A DNA stretch of 64,000 bases from Paenibacillus doosanensis. GTDB lineage: Bacteria > Bacillota > Bacilli > Paenibacillales > NBRC-103111. The DNA is taken from the NCBI RefSeq assembly GCF_025060755.1, contig NZ_JANYUY010000010.1, forward strand, positions 81,773 to 145,772, in the 5' to 3' direction. Positions 1 through 9,760 of this stretch are shown here, in pieces (position 1 is the first letter of the stretch; each line of letters opens with the position of its first letter). A program made the translations under genes and the position numbers. Below the pieces are notes generated by a model, which was given only the letters and a program-made list of their open reading frames with translations, was not told the DNA's origin and ran no database searches.

Positions 1-735
1 CTCGGTCAAACCTGCGTAACCAACGTCTGGGTACCGGACGGCTTCAAGGATGTTCCGGCGGACCGCCTGGCGCCTAGACAGCGTCTGAAATCCGCTTTGG
101 ACGAAGTGTTCGCGGAAGAACTGAACCCTGCACATAACCTGGATGCCGTAGAAAGCAAGCTGTTCGGCCTCGGTTCCGAAGCGTATGTCGTAGGCTCGCA
201 TGAGTTTTATATGGGCTACGGCCTTCAAAATAATAAATTAATCTGCCTGGATGCGGGCCATTTCCATCCGACGGAAGTGATTTCCAATAAGTTATCTTCC
301 CTGTCCCTGTTCGCCGACGGTATCCTGCTTCACGTAAGCCGCCCTATGAGATGGGATAGCGATCACGTGGTTACGCTGGACGACGAGCTGATCGATATCG
401 GCCGGGAACTGGTTCGCGGCGATTTGCTCGGCAAAACGCATATCGGTCTGGACTTCTTCGACGGCAGCATCAACCGTGTAGCCGCTTGGGTTATCGGTAC
501 GCGCAACACGATCAAAGCGCTGATGCGGGCGATGCTCGATCCGGTGGAAGCTTTGAAAAAAGCCGAGCTGGAAGGGGATTATACGACGCGTCTGGCCTTG
601 ACGGAAGAATTCAAATCGTATCCTTTCGGCGCCGTATGGGATTACTACTGCGCATCCAAAGGCGTTCCTGTGCGCGAGGAATGGCTGTCCCAAGTGAAAG
701 CGTACGAGCAAGAAGTGCTGCTCAAACGCGGCTAA
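1..735 (+). CDS. rhaA: L-rhamnose isomerase, C-terminal part
   Basis: Interconverts L-rhamnose and L-rhamnulose in the cytoplasm, the first step of rhamnose catabolism. The frame is open from base 1, so the N-terminus lies outside the window; about 244 C-terminal residues are present. The metal-site region typical of the RhaA family is visible ([10 protein letters not shown], then [18 protein letters not shown]). The stop lies a few bases before rhaB, and a DeoR regulator follows, so the three form a rhamnose operon. The assignment is firm because both sequence and neighbours agree. Confidence 0.95.
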   Translation, partial: LGQTCVTNVWVPDGFKDVPADRLAPRQRLKSALDEVFAEELNPAHNLDAVESKLFGLGSEAYVVGSHEFYMGYGLQNNKLICLDAGHFHPTEVISNKLSSLSLFADGILLHVSRPMRWDSDHVVTLDDELIDIGRELVRGDLLGKTHIGLDFFDGSINRVAAWVIGTRNTIKALMRAMLDPVEALKKAELEGDYTTRLALTEEFKSYPFGAVWDYYCASKGVPVREEWLSQVKAYEQEVLLKRG

Positions 736-757
736 TTAACGGATAAGGGTGATATCC

Positions 758-2233
758 TTGGGAAACATTATCGCTTTTGATCTGGGGGCCAGCAGCGGCA
801 GAGCGATGCTGGGCCGCCTGGTAGACGGCAAGATTGAAATTACGGAGCTTCATCGCTTTTCCAATGATCCGGTGCAGGTGGGCGACCGCCTGCATTGGGA
901 TATTTTGCGGCTATACCATGAAATCAAGCAGGGATTGCTGAAGGCCAAAAACCAGGGAATCGAAGTGGACAGCGTCGGGATCGATTCCTGGGCGGTCGAT
1001 TTCGGCTTTATCGGGGCGAACGGCGAGCTGGTCGGCAATCCTTACCATTATCGGGACCGGCATACGGATCAGATGATGGAGAAGCTGTTCGCGCAGCTCC
1101 CGGCGTCGGAGATTTTTAAACGAACCGGCATTCAATTTCTTCAGTTTAATACGATCTTCCAGCTGTTTGCGCTGAAACAGGCGAACTCGCCTTGGCTTCA
1201 GGAAGGCAACCGCTTCCTGATGATTCCGGATTTGCTCCGGTATTTCCTGACGGGAGAAATGCATAACGAGTTTTCCAACGCAACGACGACGCAGCTGTTC
1301 AACCCTGTGAAGGGCACTTGGGATCAAGAGCTTCTTCAGCAGCTCGGCTTTCCGGAATCATGGTTCGGTGAAGTGCTGCAGCCGGGAAGTCCGGCAGGGA
1401 AGCTGCAAGAGTCCGTATGCGAAGAGCTCGGCATTCCGTCCATTCCCGTCTATGCCGTAGCCGAGCATGATACGGGATCGGCCGTAGCGGCGGTGCCGGC
1501 AACCGACCGTTCCTTCGCTTACTTGAGCTGCGGAACATGGTCGCTCATGGGAACTGAGGTTCAGGAGCCGGTCATAAACGATATGGCGCAGCAGTTTAAC
1601 TTCACCAATGAAGGTGGCGTCGAAGGCACGTACCGCCTGCTGAAGAACATTATGGGACTGTGGATTCTCCAGGAAAGCCGCCACGAATGGGAGAAGGCAG
1701 GGCAATCGTATACCTTCCCCGAGCTCGTACAGCTGGCGGGAGCGGCCAAACCGTTCGGCGCATTCATCGATCCCGATCATCCGATGTTTCTGGCTCCCGG
1801 AGACATGCCCGCCCGTATCGCCCAGTATTGCCGCGAAACGGGACAGCAGGCGCCGGAGACGGCAGGAGAAATCGTTCGCTGCATTTTGGAAAGCTTGGCT
1901 TTGAAATACCGGTTTGTGTTCGAAATGACCGAACGGCTGTCGAATCAGACGTTGAACGGCCTGCATATGGTCGGCGGCGGCATTAACAATACGCTGCTCT
2001 GCCAATGGTCGGCCAATGCGATCGGCAAGCCCGTATGGGCGGGGCCTTCGGAAGGCAGCGCTATCGGCAATATGGCCGTGCAGTGGATCGCGCAAGGCGT
2101 GTTCAAGGACATCTGGGAAGCGCGCCGCGTTATCCGCGACTCGTTCCCAGTCGAAGAGTACATGCCGGAAGAGCAGGAGCAGTGGTCCGCGGCTTATGAA
2201 CGATTCGTTAAGCTGACGGGAATTGCACAATAG
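758..2233 (+). CDS. rhaB: Rhamnulokinase
   Basis: FGGY-family sugar kinase that phosphorylates L-rhamnulose to L-rhamnulose 1-phosphate. The protein is about 491 residues, normal for the family. The N-terminal phosphate-binding segment DLGASSGR (residues 8-15) and the later ATPase motifs HDTGSAVAAVP, LSCGTWSLMGTE and MVGGGINN are all present. I chose the TTG at 758 because AAGGGTGA at 745-752 is at a good distance; a GTG at 749 is in frame but overlaps this ribosome-binding site. The gene lies 22 bases downstream of rhaA and just upstream of the DeoR regulator. No aldolase or mutarotase is visible here. Confidence 0.93.
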   Translation: MGNIIAFDLGASSGRAMLGRLVDGKIEITELHRFSNDPVQVGDRLHWDILRLYHEIKQGLLKAKNQGIEVDSVGIDSWAVDFGFIGANGELVGNPYHYRDRHTDQMMEKLFAQLPASEIFKRTGIQFLQFNTIFQLFALKQANSPWLQEGNRFLMIPDLLRYFLTGEMHNEFSNATTTQLFNPVKGTWDQELLQQLGFPESWFGEVLQPGSPAGKLQESVCEELGIPSIPVYAVAEHDTGSAVAAVPATDRSFAYLSCGTWSLMGTEVQEPVINDMAQQFNFTNEGGVEGTYRLLKNIMGLWILQESRHEWEKAGQSYTFPELVQLAGAAKPFGAFIDPDHPMFLAPGDMPARIAQYCRETGQQAPETAGEIVRCILESLALKYRFVFEMTERLSNQTLNGLHMVGGGINNTLLCQWSANAIGKPVWAGPSEGSAIGNMAVQWIAQGVFKDIWEARRVIRDSFPVEEYMPEEQEQWSAAYERFVKLTGIAQ

Positions 2234-2249
2234 TGAAAAGGAGCACCTT

Positions 2250-3011
2250 ATGCTAGTTGCGGAGCGTTACGAGAAAATTGTAAGTTTGGTTAACCAAAGA
2301 GGCGCAGTAAGAGTTTCCGAGCTTAGCGAGCTGTTCCAGGTTACGGAGGAGACGATTCGCCGCGACCTGGACCGATTGGAGCAAGCGGGGCGTCTGACCC
2401 GTTCCCATGGCGGGGCGGTCAGCATCAAGGACGACCAGCAGCCGGAGATCCCTTACTTTGAACGGGAAATCGCCTATGCCGAAGAGAAGAAGAGAATAGC
2501 CCAGGCCGCGATCGAGCGGATCGGCGAGCGAGACCGGATTCTTCTTGATGCCAGCTCTACGGCTTGGTACATGGCGGCGGAAGTTCCCGATCTTCCTCTG
2601 ACCGTCCTTACCAATTCGATCAAGGTCGCAACGGAGCTGAGCAATAAGGAGAAGATTGAAGTGATTTCGACGGGCGGCCGGCTGGCTCAGCGTTCCTTAT
2701 CTTTCGTCGGGCCGCTGGCCGAACGTTCTCTCGATACTTATCACGTGGATAAAGTGTTTTTGTCCTGCAAAGGCGTACATTTGGATCGCGGCATCAGCGA
2801 GTCGAACGAGCTCCAAGCCCGAATTAAAGAGCGGATGATCGGCATCGCGGACGAAGTGATTTTGCTCGTCGATTCGAGCAAATTCGGCGTGCAATCGTTT
2901 ACGCAAGTCGCCGATCTATCCGAAATCGACGTCATCATTACGGATCGCCGCATCGCCAAGGAAACGGTAGATCAGCTTGAGGACCGCGGAATTACGGTTA
3001 TTACCGTTTAA
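2250..3011 (+). CDS. DeoR-family transcription regulator of the rhamnose operon
   Basis: A 253-residue DeoR-type repressor: an N-terminal winged helix-turn-helix (residues about 4-57, with VSELSELFQVTEETIRRDL) and a C-terminal sugar-phosphate sensing domain from about residue 75 (LLDASSTAWYMA, LSCKGVHLDRGISE, VDSSKFG). The start ATG at 2250 has AAAAGGAG at 2236-2243. Being the last gene of rhaA-rhaB-deoR, it probably controls rhamnose use, much as the DeoR-type RhaR of Bacillus subtilis does; the effector (probably a rhamnose-derived phosphate) is inferred. A strong terminator follows directly. Confidence 0.85.
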   Translation: MLVAERYEKIVSLVNQRGAVRVSELSELFQVTEETIRRDLDRLEQAGRLTRSHGGAVSIKDDQQPEIPYFEREIAYAEEKKRIAQAAIERIGERDRILLDASSTAWYMAAEVPDLPLTVLTNSIKVATELSNKEKIEVISTGGRLAQRSLSFVGPLAERSLDTYHVDKVFLSCKGVHLDRGISESNELQARIKERMIGIADEVILLVDSSKFGVQSFTQVADLSEIDVIITDRRIAKETVDQLEDRGITVITV

Positions 3012-3027
3012 TGAAATCTTCGAATAC

Positions 3028-3070
3028 CAGCGGCCGGCCGGAGGAAAACTTCTGGCCGGCCGCTTTTTCC
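3028..3070 (+). terminator. Rho-independent terminator of the rhamnose operon
   Basis: GC-rich inverted repeat GCGGCCGGCC (3030-3039) and GGCCGGCCGC (3054-3063), followed by a T-run (3064-3068). It lies 20 bases after the regulator stop codon. Confidence 0.9.
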
Positions 3071-3109
3071 TTTAATCGGAGACTTAGCTCCCGCCGTACT
3101 GGAACGGGT

Positions 3110-3139
3110 TTGGTATATGGCTTCAGCTAGTGGTATGAT
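3110..3139 (+). promoter_or_regulatory. Putative sigma-A promoter for the acetyltransferase gene
   Basis: TTGGTA (3110-3115) and TATGAT (3134-3139) are separated by 18 bases, about 60 bases upstream of the TTG start at 3199. Assigned by consensus match only. Confidence 0.45.
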
Positions 3140-3198
3140 GATGTTGTTGGAGCGCCAACAATACATACCGAATCGGATTCCGAAAGCAGGGAGCATGA

Positions 3199-3759
3199 TT
3201 GGACACTTTGAATTATCGCATCAGCGGCGAGTGGGACGAAGAGCGCTGGAACGAGGCGGAGCGGATCTACGAGCAGGCGTTTCCTCACGAAGGCAGGAAG
3301 AGCCGCGCGATCATCCGCCGCATGTTTGAAAGACGGATGTGCCGGCTGCATACCGTAGCCCGAGGCGGGGAACTCGCCGGAATGGCTTTAACCGGTATCG
3401 ATAAGCAGGCGAGAGCCGTGATCATCGATTATTTGGCGGTTCGCCGCGATGTGCGCGGTACGGGAATCGGCCGTTCGCTGCTGGGCCATATCAAGCAGTG
3501 GGCGCGCGCCGAGGCGGATGCCAAGGGGATTATCGTCGAAGTGGAATCCGAGCCTACGGAGGAGAACAAGCGGCGTATCCGCTTCTGGGAAGCGAACGGC
3601 TTCCAGCTTACTTCGTATGTGCATCAATACATTTGGGTGCCCGAGCCTTATCAGGCGATGTACTGCAGCTTCAGCGAGACGGACCGGCTGCCGGAGGACG
3701 GCAAAGCGCTGTTTCGCAGCATAACCCGTTTCCACGAAAAGGCGTACCGCCGTACATAA
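3199..3759 (+). CDS. GNAT-family N-acetyltransferase
   Basis: A 186-residue cytoplasmic acetyl-CoA-dependent acyltransferase of unknown substrate. The acetyl-CoA binding motif A is clear ([20 protein letters not shown], about residues 77-96, with the RGTGIG pyrophosphate loop), followed by the usual R-F-W-E-A-N-G-F element near residue 133. The TTG at 3199 is preceded by CAGGGAG at 3187-3193; an ATG at 3195 is out of frame. It stands alone between the rhamnose operon and selO. Confidence 0.8.
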   Translation: MDTLNYRISGEWDEERWNEAERIYEQAFPHEGRKSRAIIRRMFERRMCRLHTVARGGELAGMALTGIDKQARAVIIDYLAVRRDVRGTGIGRSLLGHIKQWARAEADAKGIIVEVESEPTEENKRRIRFWEANGFQLTSYVHQYIWVPEPYQAMYCSFSETDRLPEDGKALFRSITRFHEKAYRRT

Positions 3760-3834
3760 TCTAGATGCTTTCGCATGCGCAATCAGCGGTTTTCGCCACC
3801 CTTCTGAAAAATAATCATAAAGAAACAAGGTGAC

Positions 3835-5313
3835 ATGATGAGCGATCATAGATCAATAATCGGCGCAGGATGGAACTTCGACAACAGCTATGCGCGGCTG
3901 CCGCAAACTTTTTTTACGCTGCTCGCTCCTACCCCCGTACGATCGCCGGAGCTGCTGGCGCTGAACCGGGCGCTGGCGGCGGAGCTGGGCTTGGACGCCG
4001 AAGCTTTGCGAAGCGAGGAAGGAGCCGCCGTGCTGGCCGGCAATACAATTCCCGAAGGGGCTGAGCCGCTCGCGCAAGCTTATGCGGGGCATCAGTTCGG
4101 GTATTTAACGATGCTGGGGGACGGTCGGGCGATCCTGCTCGGCGAACAAATAACGCCCCGGGGTGACCGGTTCGACATTCAGCTGAAAGGCCCCGGCCGG
4201 ACCCCGTATTCCCGCAGCGGCGACGGCAGAGCGGCTGTCGGACCGATGCTGCGCGAATATATCATCAGCGAGGCGATGCATGCGCTGGGGATTCCTACGA
4301 CCCGCAGTCTGGCGGTGACGGCGACCGGACAGTCCATTATGCGCGAGACCGAGCTGCCTGGTGCGGTTCTGACCCGCGTGGCCGCCAGCCATCTGCGCGT
4401 CGGCACGTTTCAATACGCTGCCGGCAAGGGGACGCAAGAGGAGCTTCGCGCCTTGGCCGATTACACCCTGCGCAGGCATTTCCCGGAAGCGGAGGCGGAC
4501 GATAACCGCTATCTCGCCTTGCTGCGGGGAGTGATCGGACGGCAGGCATCGCTGATCGTCAAATGGCAGCTTGTCGGCTTCGTTCACGGGGTTATGAACA
4601 CCGATAACATGGCGCTTAGCGGGGAGACCATCGATTACGGCCCGTGCGCTTTTATGGATGCCTACGACCCGGCGACAGTATTCAGCTCCATCGATCGTCA
4701 AGGGCGATACGCCTACGGCAATCAGCCCCAGATCGCCGCGTGGAACCTGGCGCGCTTCGCCGAAACGCTGCTGCCGCTGCTGCACAGCGACGAGGAACGA
4801 GCCGTCAAGCTGGCCGAGGATGCGATTGCCGAGTTTCCGAAGCAGTTTCAGCGCGGCTGGCTCGCCGGCATGAGGGCGAAGCTGGGACTTTATAACGAAG
4901 AGCCGGAGGATGAAGCCCTTATTCAAGATCTGCTCATTCTGATGGAGAAGCATCATGCGGACTTTACGAATACGTTCCGCGCATTGACCTTGGAGAAGCC
5001 GGAGGATACGGCATGTTTCGGCTCCGAAGGATTTACCGAGTGGCATGAGCGGTGGCAGGCGAGACGCGACCGCCAGCAGGAGACGAAGGAAGACTCGCTT
5101 CGCCTGATGAGAAGCAGCAATCCTGCGGTCATTCCCCGCAACCACCGGGTTGAAGAAGCGCTGGAAGCGGCGGAGCGGCATGGAGACGTTACCGTAATGG
5201 AGAGGCTTCTGGAAGCTCTCGCCGACCCTTATTCGTATTCTCCCGAACAAGAGGAATACGCTGCACCTTCGGTGCCTTCAAGCTATCCTTATCGAACTTA
5301 CTGCGGTACTTGA
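3835..5313 (+). CDS. selO: SelO-family protein adenylyltransferase (YdiU/UPF0061)
   Basis: SelO proteins are pseudokinases that bind ATP in a flipped orientation and transfer AMP to protein hydroxyl groups; they are linked to redox stress. Length (492 residues) and signature fit: [20 protein letters not shown] near the nucleotide-binding region, HGVMNTDNM as catalytic-loop equivalent, and DYGPCAFMD as the DFG-like segment. The C-terminus ends in a short tail with cysteine (TYCGT), at the place where eukaryotic SelO has its selenocysteine motif. Two adjacent ATGs exist at 3835 and 3838; AAGGTGA at 3827-3833 favours the second slightly. A monocistronic unit with its own terminator. Confidence 0.93.
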   Translation: MMSDHRSIIGAGWNFDNSYARLPQTFFTLLAPTPVRSPELLALNRALAAELGLDAEALRSEEGAAVLAGNTIPEGAEPLAQAYAGHQFGYLTMLGDGRAILLGEQITPRGDRFDIQLKGPGRTPYSRSGDGRAAVGPMLREYIISEAMHALGIPTTRSLAVTATGQSIMRETELPGAVLTRVAASHLRVGTFQYAAGKGTQEELRALADYTLRRHFPEAEADDNRYLALLRGVIGRQASLIVKWQLVGFVHGVMNTDNMALSGETIDYGPCAFMDAYDPATVFSSIDRQGRYAYGNQPQIAAWNLARFAETLLPLLHSDEERAVKLAEDAIAEFPKQFQRGWLAGMRAKLGLYNEEPEDEALIQDLLILMEKHHADFTNTFRALTLEKPEDTACFGSEGFTEWHERWQARRDRQQETKEDSLRLMRSSNPAVIPRNHRVEEALEAAERHGDVTVMERLLEALADPYSYSPEQEEYAAPSVPSSYPYRTYCGT

Positions 5314-5353
5314 AGCAAACGCCGCGGCTGACGGAACCGCATATGCTTTACAC

Positions 5354-5396
5354 ACGGAGTGCCAAACTGGAACCAGTTGCGGCACTCCGTTTTTTT
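5354..5396 (+). terminator. Rho-independent terminator of selO
   Basis: Perfect arms ACGGAGTGCC (5354-5363) and GGCACTCCGT (5381-5390) run into a seven-base T-run. Confidence 0.93.
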
Positions 5397-5515
5397 GGCT
5401 CCGTTCGCCCCAGAGTTCAGGAATCATTCACCAATTATGGATGCCGGATACATGCTTTATCGTATAATGGGAATTGGAACGGTTATTTGAGCGGCTATTT
5501 GGGGAGGTGTCTTCA

Positions 5516-6220
5516 TTGCGCTTTGGCGTATTTATTTTGACGATAGCTGTTGCATTGGCGGCTTGCGCCCGCGAGCCTTTGCGGGATAACGTAACGCAAG
5601 AGAACGTGAAGCCGATCGAAGCGACGGCAGGAATGGTAGTATACCATCACGGTTATGACAATATGGACCGCGGACATCATGAATACGATAACGTCGATGT
5701 CGTCGTAGATCCAACCTATTACCAAGCGAATCCGGTTCAACGAGGGGACGTTGTCTATTATCAAAATCCGAAAAAGGGCGGCGCAACCGACAATGGGAGC
5801 GAGAAGGAGATTTCGAGAATTGTCGCCTTACCCGGAGAGAGCATCCGTATAGATAAGGGACAGATTTACATCGATGGAAGAAAACTGGACACCTTTTACG
5901 GTCAAGCGCGCCGGCTTGGAATGAATGTGCAGGAACTGCAAGCGGCTTCCGAAAAGTCCGGCCTGCCCGACAATATACGCGTGAACTTCAAAACGAATGT
6001 GAAATTTATTCTGGAGAGCGAAGAAACGAGCAAGCAGCCGATTCGAATACCGGATGGACAATATTACCTTATTGGGGACGATTGGTTTCGCAGCGCGGAC
6101 AGCCGGCATTTCGGAACGATTCCGCAAGAAAGCATCCTGGGCAAGGTCATCGGTTATAAACCGTATTGTTTTATTATAACCGAATCTTCCCGCTGCAGCG
6201 CCGCGGCTTCATCAGTATAA
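5516..6220 (+). CDS. Lipoprotein related to S26 signal peptidase, catalytic residues not conserved
   Basis: A 234-residue lipid-anchored protein: an N-terminal hydrophobic stretch ends in the lipobox LAAC (Cys17). The rest resembles type I signal peptidase: RGDVVYY (box C), RIVALPGESI (box D) and GDDWFRSADSR (box E). At the position of the catalytic Ser of the SMxPT box there is Asn (DNMDRG), and the Lys normally just before the box D Arg is Ser (ISRIVALPG). It may therefore be inactive as a Ser/Lys protease, or work differently. The start TTG 5516 was chosen because GGGGAGGTG lies at 5501-5509 and it gives a clean signal sequence. Confidence 0.7.
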   Translation: MRFGVFILTIAVALAACAREPLRDNVTQENVKPIEATAGMVVYHHGYDNMDRGHHEYDNVDVVVDPTYYQANPVQRGDVVYYQNPKKGGATDNGSEKEISRIVALPGESIRIDKGQIYIDGRKLDTFYGQARRLGMNVQELQAASEKSGLPDNIRVNFKTNVKFILESEETSKQPIRIPDGQYYLIGDDWFRSADSRHFGTIPQESILGKVIGYKPYCFIITESSRCSAAASSV

Positions 6221-6346
6221 TGGGAGGTAGCAGGACCAATCCAATATGAAACGGGTGTTGATTATGAAAACAACTTTGACGTCCATCGCCAAGCCGACAC
6301 GGAGGGCGACTATACTTTAACCCTCCGTCATATGGAGGAGAACCGT

Positions 6347-8083
6347 TTGAATTCTCGAACCAAGAAGTTTTTGTCTTATTACAAGCCCTACTTAGGTTTG
6401 TTCTGGGCCGACATGGCCTGCGCATTCGTCGTTTCCGCGATTACTCTGATTCTGCCTTTATGCGTCAGGTACATTACTATATATGTGTTGGAAGCGAGCC
6501 AGCCCGGCGCGCTGAAGAAGATTTATATGATGGGCGCCGTTATGCTCGCTCTGATTGCCGTTCATACCGTGTGCGACATATTCATTTCCTACAAGGGACA
6601 CAGGATGGGGGCGATGATGGAAAGCGATATGCGCAGCGAGCTGTTCGATCATTATCAGAAGCTGTCCTTCAGCTTTTATGACGAGCATAAAACAGGCCAG
6701 CTCATGAGCCGGGCCACGAACGACATTTTGTCGCTGGCGGAATTGTATCATCACGGGCCCGAGGATATTGTCATTTCGGCGCTCAAATTGATTGGCGCGC
6801 TCGCCATTTTGTTCACGATCGATGTGAAGCTTACGCTGATTGTCTTTTTATTTCTGCCTGTGATGGCGGTTTATGCATGTTATTTGAACAAGCGGATGAA
6901 TGCCGCGTTAAGAAGAACCAAGGAGCGGATCGGCGATATCAACGCCCAGGTGGAAGATACGCTGGCAGGCATTCGAGTGGTCAAATCGTTTGCCAACGAG
7001 CAGGTGGAACGGCAGAAATTCGCTTGCGCGAACGAGCGTTTCGTTCAAAGCCGAAGCGAAGGATATAAGAGCGAAGCCTATTTCTTCGAAGGCATGAATG
7101 CGTTCACACATCTCATTACGACGGCCGTGGTCGTCTTCGGAGGAGCTGCGATCGTGGGGGCTTCATTGGAAATGGCCGATCTGCTGACTTATATTTTATG
7201 CGTCGGCATCCTTATCGAGCCTATCAAGCGGCTGGTTAATTTCGCCCGGCTGTACCAGGAAGGCATAACCGGGTTCGACCGGTTCATGGATATGCTGGAG
7301 ATCGAGCCGGATATTCAGGATGCGAAGGACGCGGAGGAGCTTACGGATGTTCGGGGGCATATTGCGTTCCGCGATGTCAGCTTTAAATATAAAGAAGATT
7401 ACGGCCATGTTCTGAAGCATGTCACGCTCGATATTCAGTCCGGAGAATACGTCGCCGTCGTCGGGCCTTCGGGCGCAGGCAAATCGACGCTCTGCTCGTT
7501 AATTCCGCGTTTCTACGAAGTCAGCGAGGGGACGATTCTTCTTGACGGCCGCGACATCCGGAAGATCGGCTTGCGATCGTTAAGAAAGCACATCGGCGTC
7601 GTTCAGCAGGACGTTTATTTGTTCGCGGGCTCGGTTCTGGACAATATCCGTTACGGCAACATGGAGGCGACCAGGGAAGAGATCCTCGAAGCGGCCAAGC
7701 AGGCAAACGCCCATGAGTTCATTATGGAGCTGCCGCACGGATACGATACGGATATCGGGCAGCGCGGCGTGAAATTATCCGGCGGGCAAAAGCAAAGATT
7801 AAGCATCGCCCGCGTGTTCCTGAAAAATCCGCCGATTCTTATTCTCGATGAAGCGACGAGCGCGCTGGATAATGAAAGCGAGCGGGCCGTGCAGGATTCG
7901 CTGGAGAGACTGACCCGTCATCGCACGACGCTGGTTATAGCCCATCGCTTGTCCACGGTCCGAAACGCGCAGCGAATCGTTGTATTGACGGACAGCGGAA
8001 TTGAAGAGCAGGGAACGCACGAACAGCTGCTTGCCCGAAGCGGCGTTTACGCTAATTTACACCATATGCAGCTTAGAATGTAG
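6347..8083 (+). CDS. ABC exporter half-transporter (multidrug/lipid type)
   Basis: A 578-residue membrane-embedded ABC half-transporter, expected to work as a dimer. Residues about 15-300 hold six membrane helices of the exporter type; the C-terminal ATPase has Walker A GPSGAGKST near residue 372, signature LSGGQKQR near 476, Walker B ILILDEATSALD near 498, and an H-loop histidine (VIAHRLS). The start TTG 6347 is preceded by GGAGGAG at 6334-6340; an in-frame ATG at 6332 sits on top of that site. The substrate cannot be read from the sequence. No partner half-transporter is adjacent. Confidence 0.88.
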   Translation: MNSRTKKFLSYYKPYLGLFWADMACAFVVSAITLILPLCVRYITIYVLEASQPGALKKIYMMGAVMLALIAVHTVCDIFISYKGHRMGAMMESDMRSELFDHYQKLSFSFYDEHKTGQLMSRATNDILSLAELYHHGPEDIVISALKLIGALAILFTIDVKLTLIVFLFLPVMAVYACYLNKRMNAALRRTKERIGDINAQVEDTLAGIRVVKSFANEQVERQKFACANERFVQSRSEGYKSEAYFFEGMNAFTHLITTAVVVFGGAAIVGASLEMADLLTYILCVGILIEPIKRLVNFARLYQEGITGFDRFMDMLEIEPDIQDAKDAEELTDVRGHIAFRDVSFKYKEDYGHVLKHVTLDIQSGEYVAVVGPSGAGKSTLCSLIPRFYEVSEGTILLDGRDIRKIGLRSLRKHIGVVQQDVYLFAGSVLDNIRYGNMEATREEILEAAKQANAHEFIMELPHGYDTDIGQRGVKLSGGQKQRLSIARVFLKNPPILILDEATSALDNESERAVQDSLERLTRHRTTLVIAHRLSTVRNAQRIVVLTDSGIEEQGTHEQLLARSGVYANLHHMQLRM

Positions 8084-8143
8084 GACAGAGCTGCCGTGCG
8101 GACAGCTGAAATGAAACAAAAAATCGAACTTTCAAAAAAAATG

Positions 8144-8172
8144 TTTACCGAACCGCGGATATTTGGTATTAT
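8144..8172 (+). promoter_or_regulatory. Promoter of the T-box/asd transcript
   Basis: TTTACC (8144-8149) and TATTAT (8167-8172) with a 17-base spacer, just upstream of the T-box stem I. Consensus match only. Confidence 0.6.
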
Positions 8173-8194
8173 TATCGCAAACACGTTCAAATGC

Positions 8195-8480
8195 GATGAT
8201 GAGAAGAGTAGATAAATGAAATTCTTTTGCAGAGAGCTCCGGCAGCTGAAAAGGAGTAAAGATTTCTTTATTGAAAAAAGGCTCAGAGCAGCACATCGGA
8301 ACCGGATCAGGATGGGGATGGTGCGCCAGGAGCTCCTGTTACAGAGCTAGAGTATAAGCATTACAGCGTAATGCCGTACTTGAAGAGGCGAATATGGCGA
8401 CATATTGGCGAATCTGGGGTGGTACCACGAGCATACGAATCTCGTCCCCAAGACATTAGTCTTGGGGGTGGGATTTTTTT
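8195..8480 (+). ncRNA. T-box leader upstream of asd, probable lysine specifier
   Basis: A tRNA-sensing leader that controls transcription termination. The T-box sequence GGGTGGTACCACG lies at about 8418-8430. It is followed by a terminator: CCCCAAGAC (8446-8454), GTCTTGGGG (8459-8467), T-run to 8481. In stem I the 5' AGTA element (8207-8210) is followed by ATAAATGAAAT, which pairs with ATTTCTTTAT near 8262-8271. The next bases TGAA-AAA place AAA (Lys) at 8276-8278 as the specifier, by analogy with GAA-CTC in the leuA T-box of this window. Lysine fits asd as a lysine-pathway gene. The specifier assignment is by eye and less certain than the T-box itself. Confidence 0.85.
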
Positions 8481-8575
8481 TATTGCAGTCAAGGTAACAC
8501 ACGACCCGGAAGCCAGACGTATATGATGAAAAAGAGCGCTTAATCAGACCCTACGGAAAGGATTGGAATGGTATT

Positions 8576-9661
8576 ATGACGCAAAAATTAAAAGCAGGTA
8601 TTGTCGGAGGAACGGGAATGGTAGGGCAGCGGTTTGTGCAGCTGCTGGATCAGCACCCTTGGTTTGAAGTAACGGCGATTGCGGCAAGCGCCGGATCGGC
8701 AGGCAAAACGTATGAAGAAGCGGTGCAAAACCGCTGGAAATTGTCCGGCCCGATTCCTGAAGCCGTGAAACATATCGTCGTGCAGGACGCTTCCAAGGTG
8801 GAAGAGGTTGCCGCCGGGGTCGATTTTATATTCTGCGCCGTCGATATGAAGAAAAATGAAATTCAAGCGCTGGAGGAAGCTTACGCCAAAACGGGCACGC
8901 CGGTCATTTCCAACAACTCGGCTCACCGCTGGACGCCGGATATCCCGATGGTCATTCCGGAAATTAATCCGGGGCACATCCAAATCATTGAGGCGCAGAG
9001 AAAACGGCTCGGCACTTCGACCGGATTTATCGCCGTGAAACCGAACTGCTCGATTCAGAGCTACGTTCCGGCGCTTAACGCGCTGCTCGATTACAAACCG
9101 ACGACGGTGGTCGCCTCGACGTATCAAGCGATTTCCGGCGCCGGTAAAAACTTCACCGATTGGCCGGAAATGCTGGACAATGTGATTCCGTATATCGGCG
9201 GCGAGGAAGAAAAAAGCGAACAGGAGCCGCTGCGCATCTGGGGCAGCATTGAGAACGACCAGATTGTCAAAGCGAGCGCGCCGCTTATTACAACGCAATG
9301 TATTCGCGTTCCGGTAACGGATGGGCATTTGGCTACCGTCTTCGTATCGTTCGAGAACAAGCCGTCCAAAGAAGAAATTCTCAGCCGCTGGCTGCAGTTC
9401 AAAGGACGTCCGCAGGAGCTGGGCTTGCCAAGCGCGCCTAAGCAATTCATTACTTATTTCGAAGAAGACAACAGACCGCAAACGAAATTGGACCGCGATA
9501 TTGAACGCGGCATGGGCGTGTCCGTAGGCAGATTGCGCGAAGACTCCGTGTACGACTATAAATTTGTCGGTCTTTCCCATAATACGCTTCGCGGCGCGGC
9601 GGGCGGAGCCGTACTGATCGCCGAGCTGCTCAAAGCGGAAGGCTATATTCAAGCGAAGTAA
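8576..9661 (+). CDS. asd: Aspartate-semialdehyde dehydrogenase
   Basis: Reduces beta-aspartyl phosphate to aspartate semialdehyde with NADPH, the branch point to lysine/diaminopimelate, threonine and methionine. 361 residues. The Rossmann motif GIVGGTGMVGQR is at residues 8-19; the active-site cysteine lies in KPNCSIQS (Cys158). It belongs to the fungal/archaeal-type branch rather than the shorter common bacterial type (judged by the KPNCSIQS motif and length). The ATG at 8576 follows GGAAAGGATTGG. A T-box precedes it and a terminator follows, so it is a single-gene unit. Confidence 0.93.
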   Translation: MTQKLKAGIVGGTGMVGQRFVQLLDQHPWFEVTAIAASAGSAGKTYEEAVQNRWKLSGPIPEAVKHIVVQDASKVEEVAAGVDFIFCAVDMKKNEIQALEEAYAKTGTPVISNNSAHRWTPDIPMVIPEINPGHIQIIEAQRKRLGTSTGFIAVKPNCSIQSYVPALNALLDYKPTTVVASTYQAISGAGKNFTDWPEMLDNVIPYIGGEEEKSEQEPLRIWGSIENDQIVKASAPLITTQCIRVPVTDGHLATVFVSFENKPSKEEILSRWLQFKGRPQELGLPSAPKQFITYFEEDNRPQTKLDRDIERGMGVSVGRLREDSVYDYKFVGLSHNTLRGAAGGAVLIAELLKAEGYIQAK

Positions 9662-9693
9662 TCCGGCTTACCCCGTCTGCTTCATTAATCGAG

Positions 9694-9732
9694 ACGGCAA
9701 GAATTCCTATTTTTGGAAGCTTGCCGTTTTTT
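9694..9732 (+). terminator. Rho-independent terminator of asd
   Basis: Arms ACGGCAAG (9694-9701) and CTTGCCGT (9720-9727) followed by a T-run. Confidence 0.85.
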
Positions 9733-9760
9733 GGCGTCATTCATTATTTAGGAGGATGTT

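Noticed and set aside
8588..9652. A 354-codon open frame antisense to asd
   Set aside because: Shadow of a conserved enzyme gene with a T-box leader on the plus strand.
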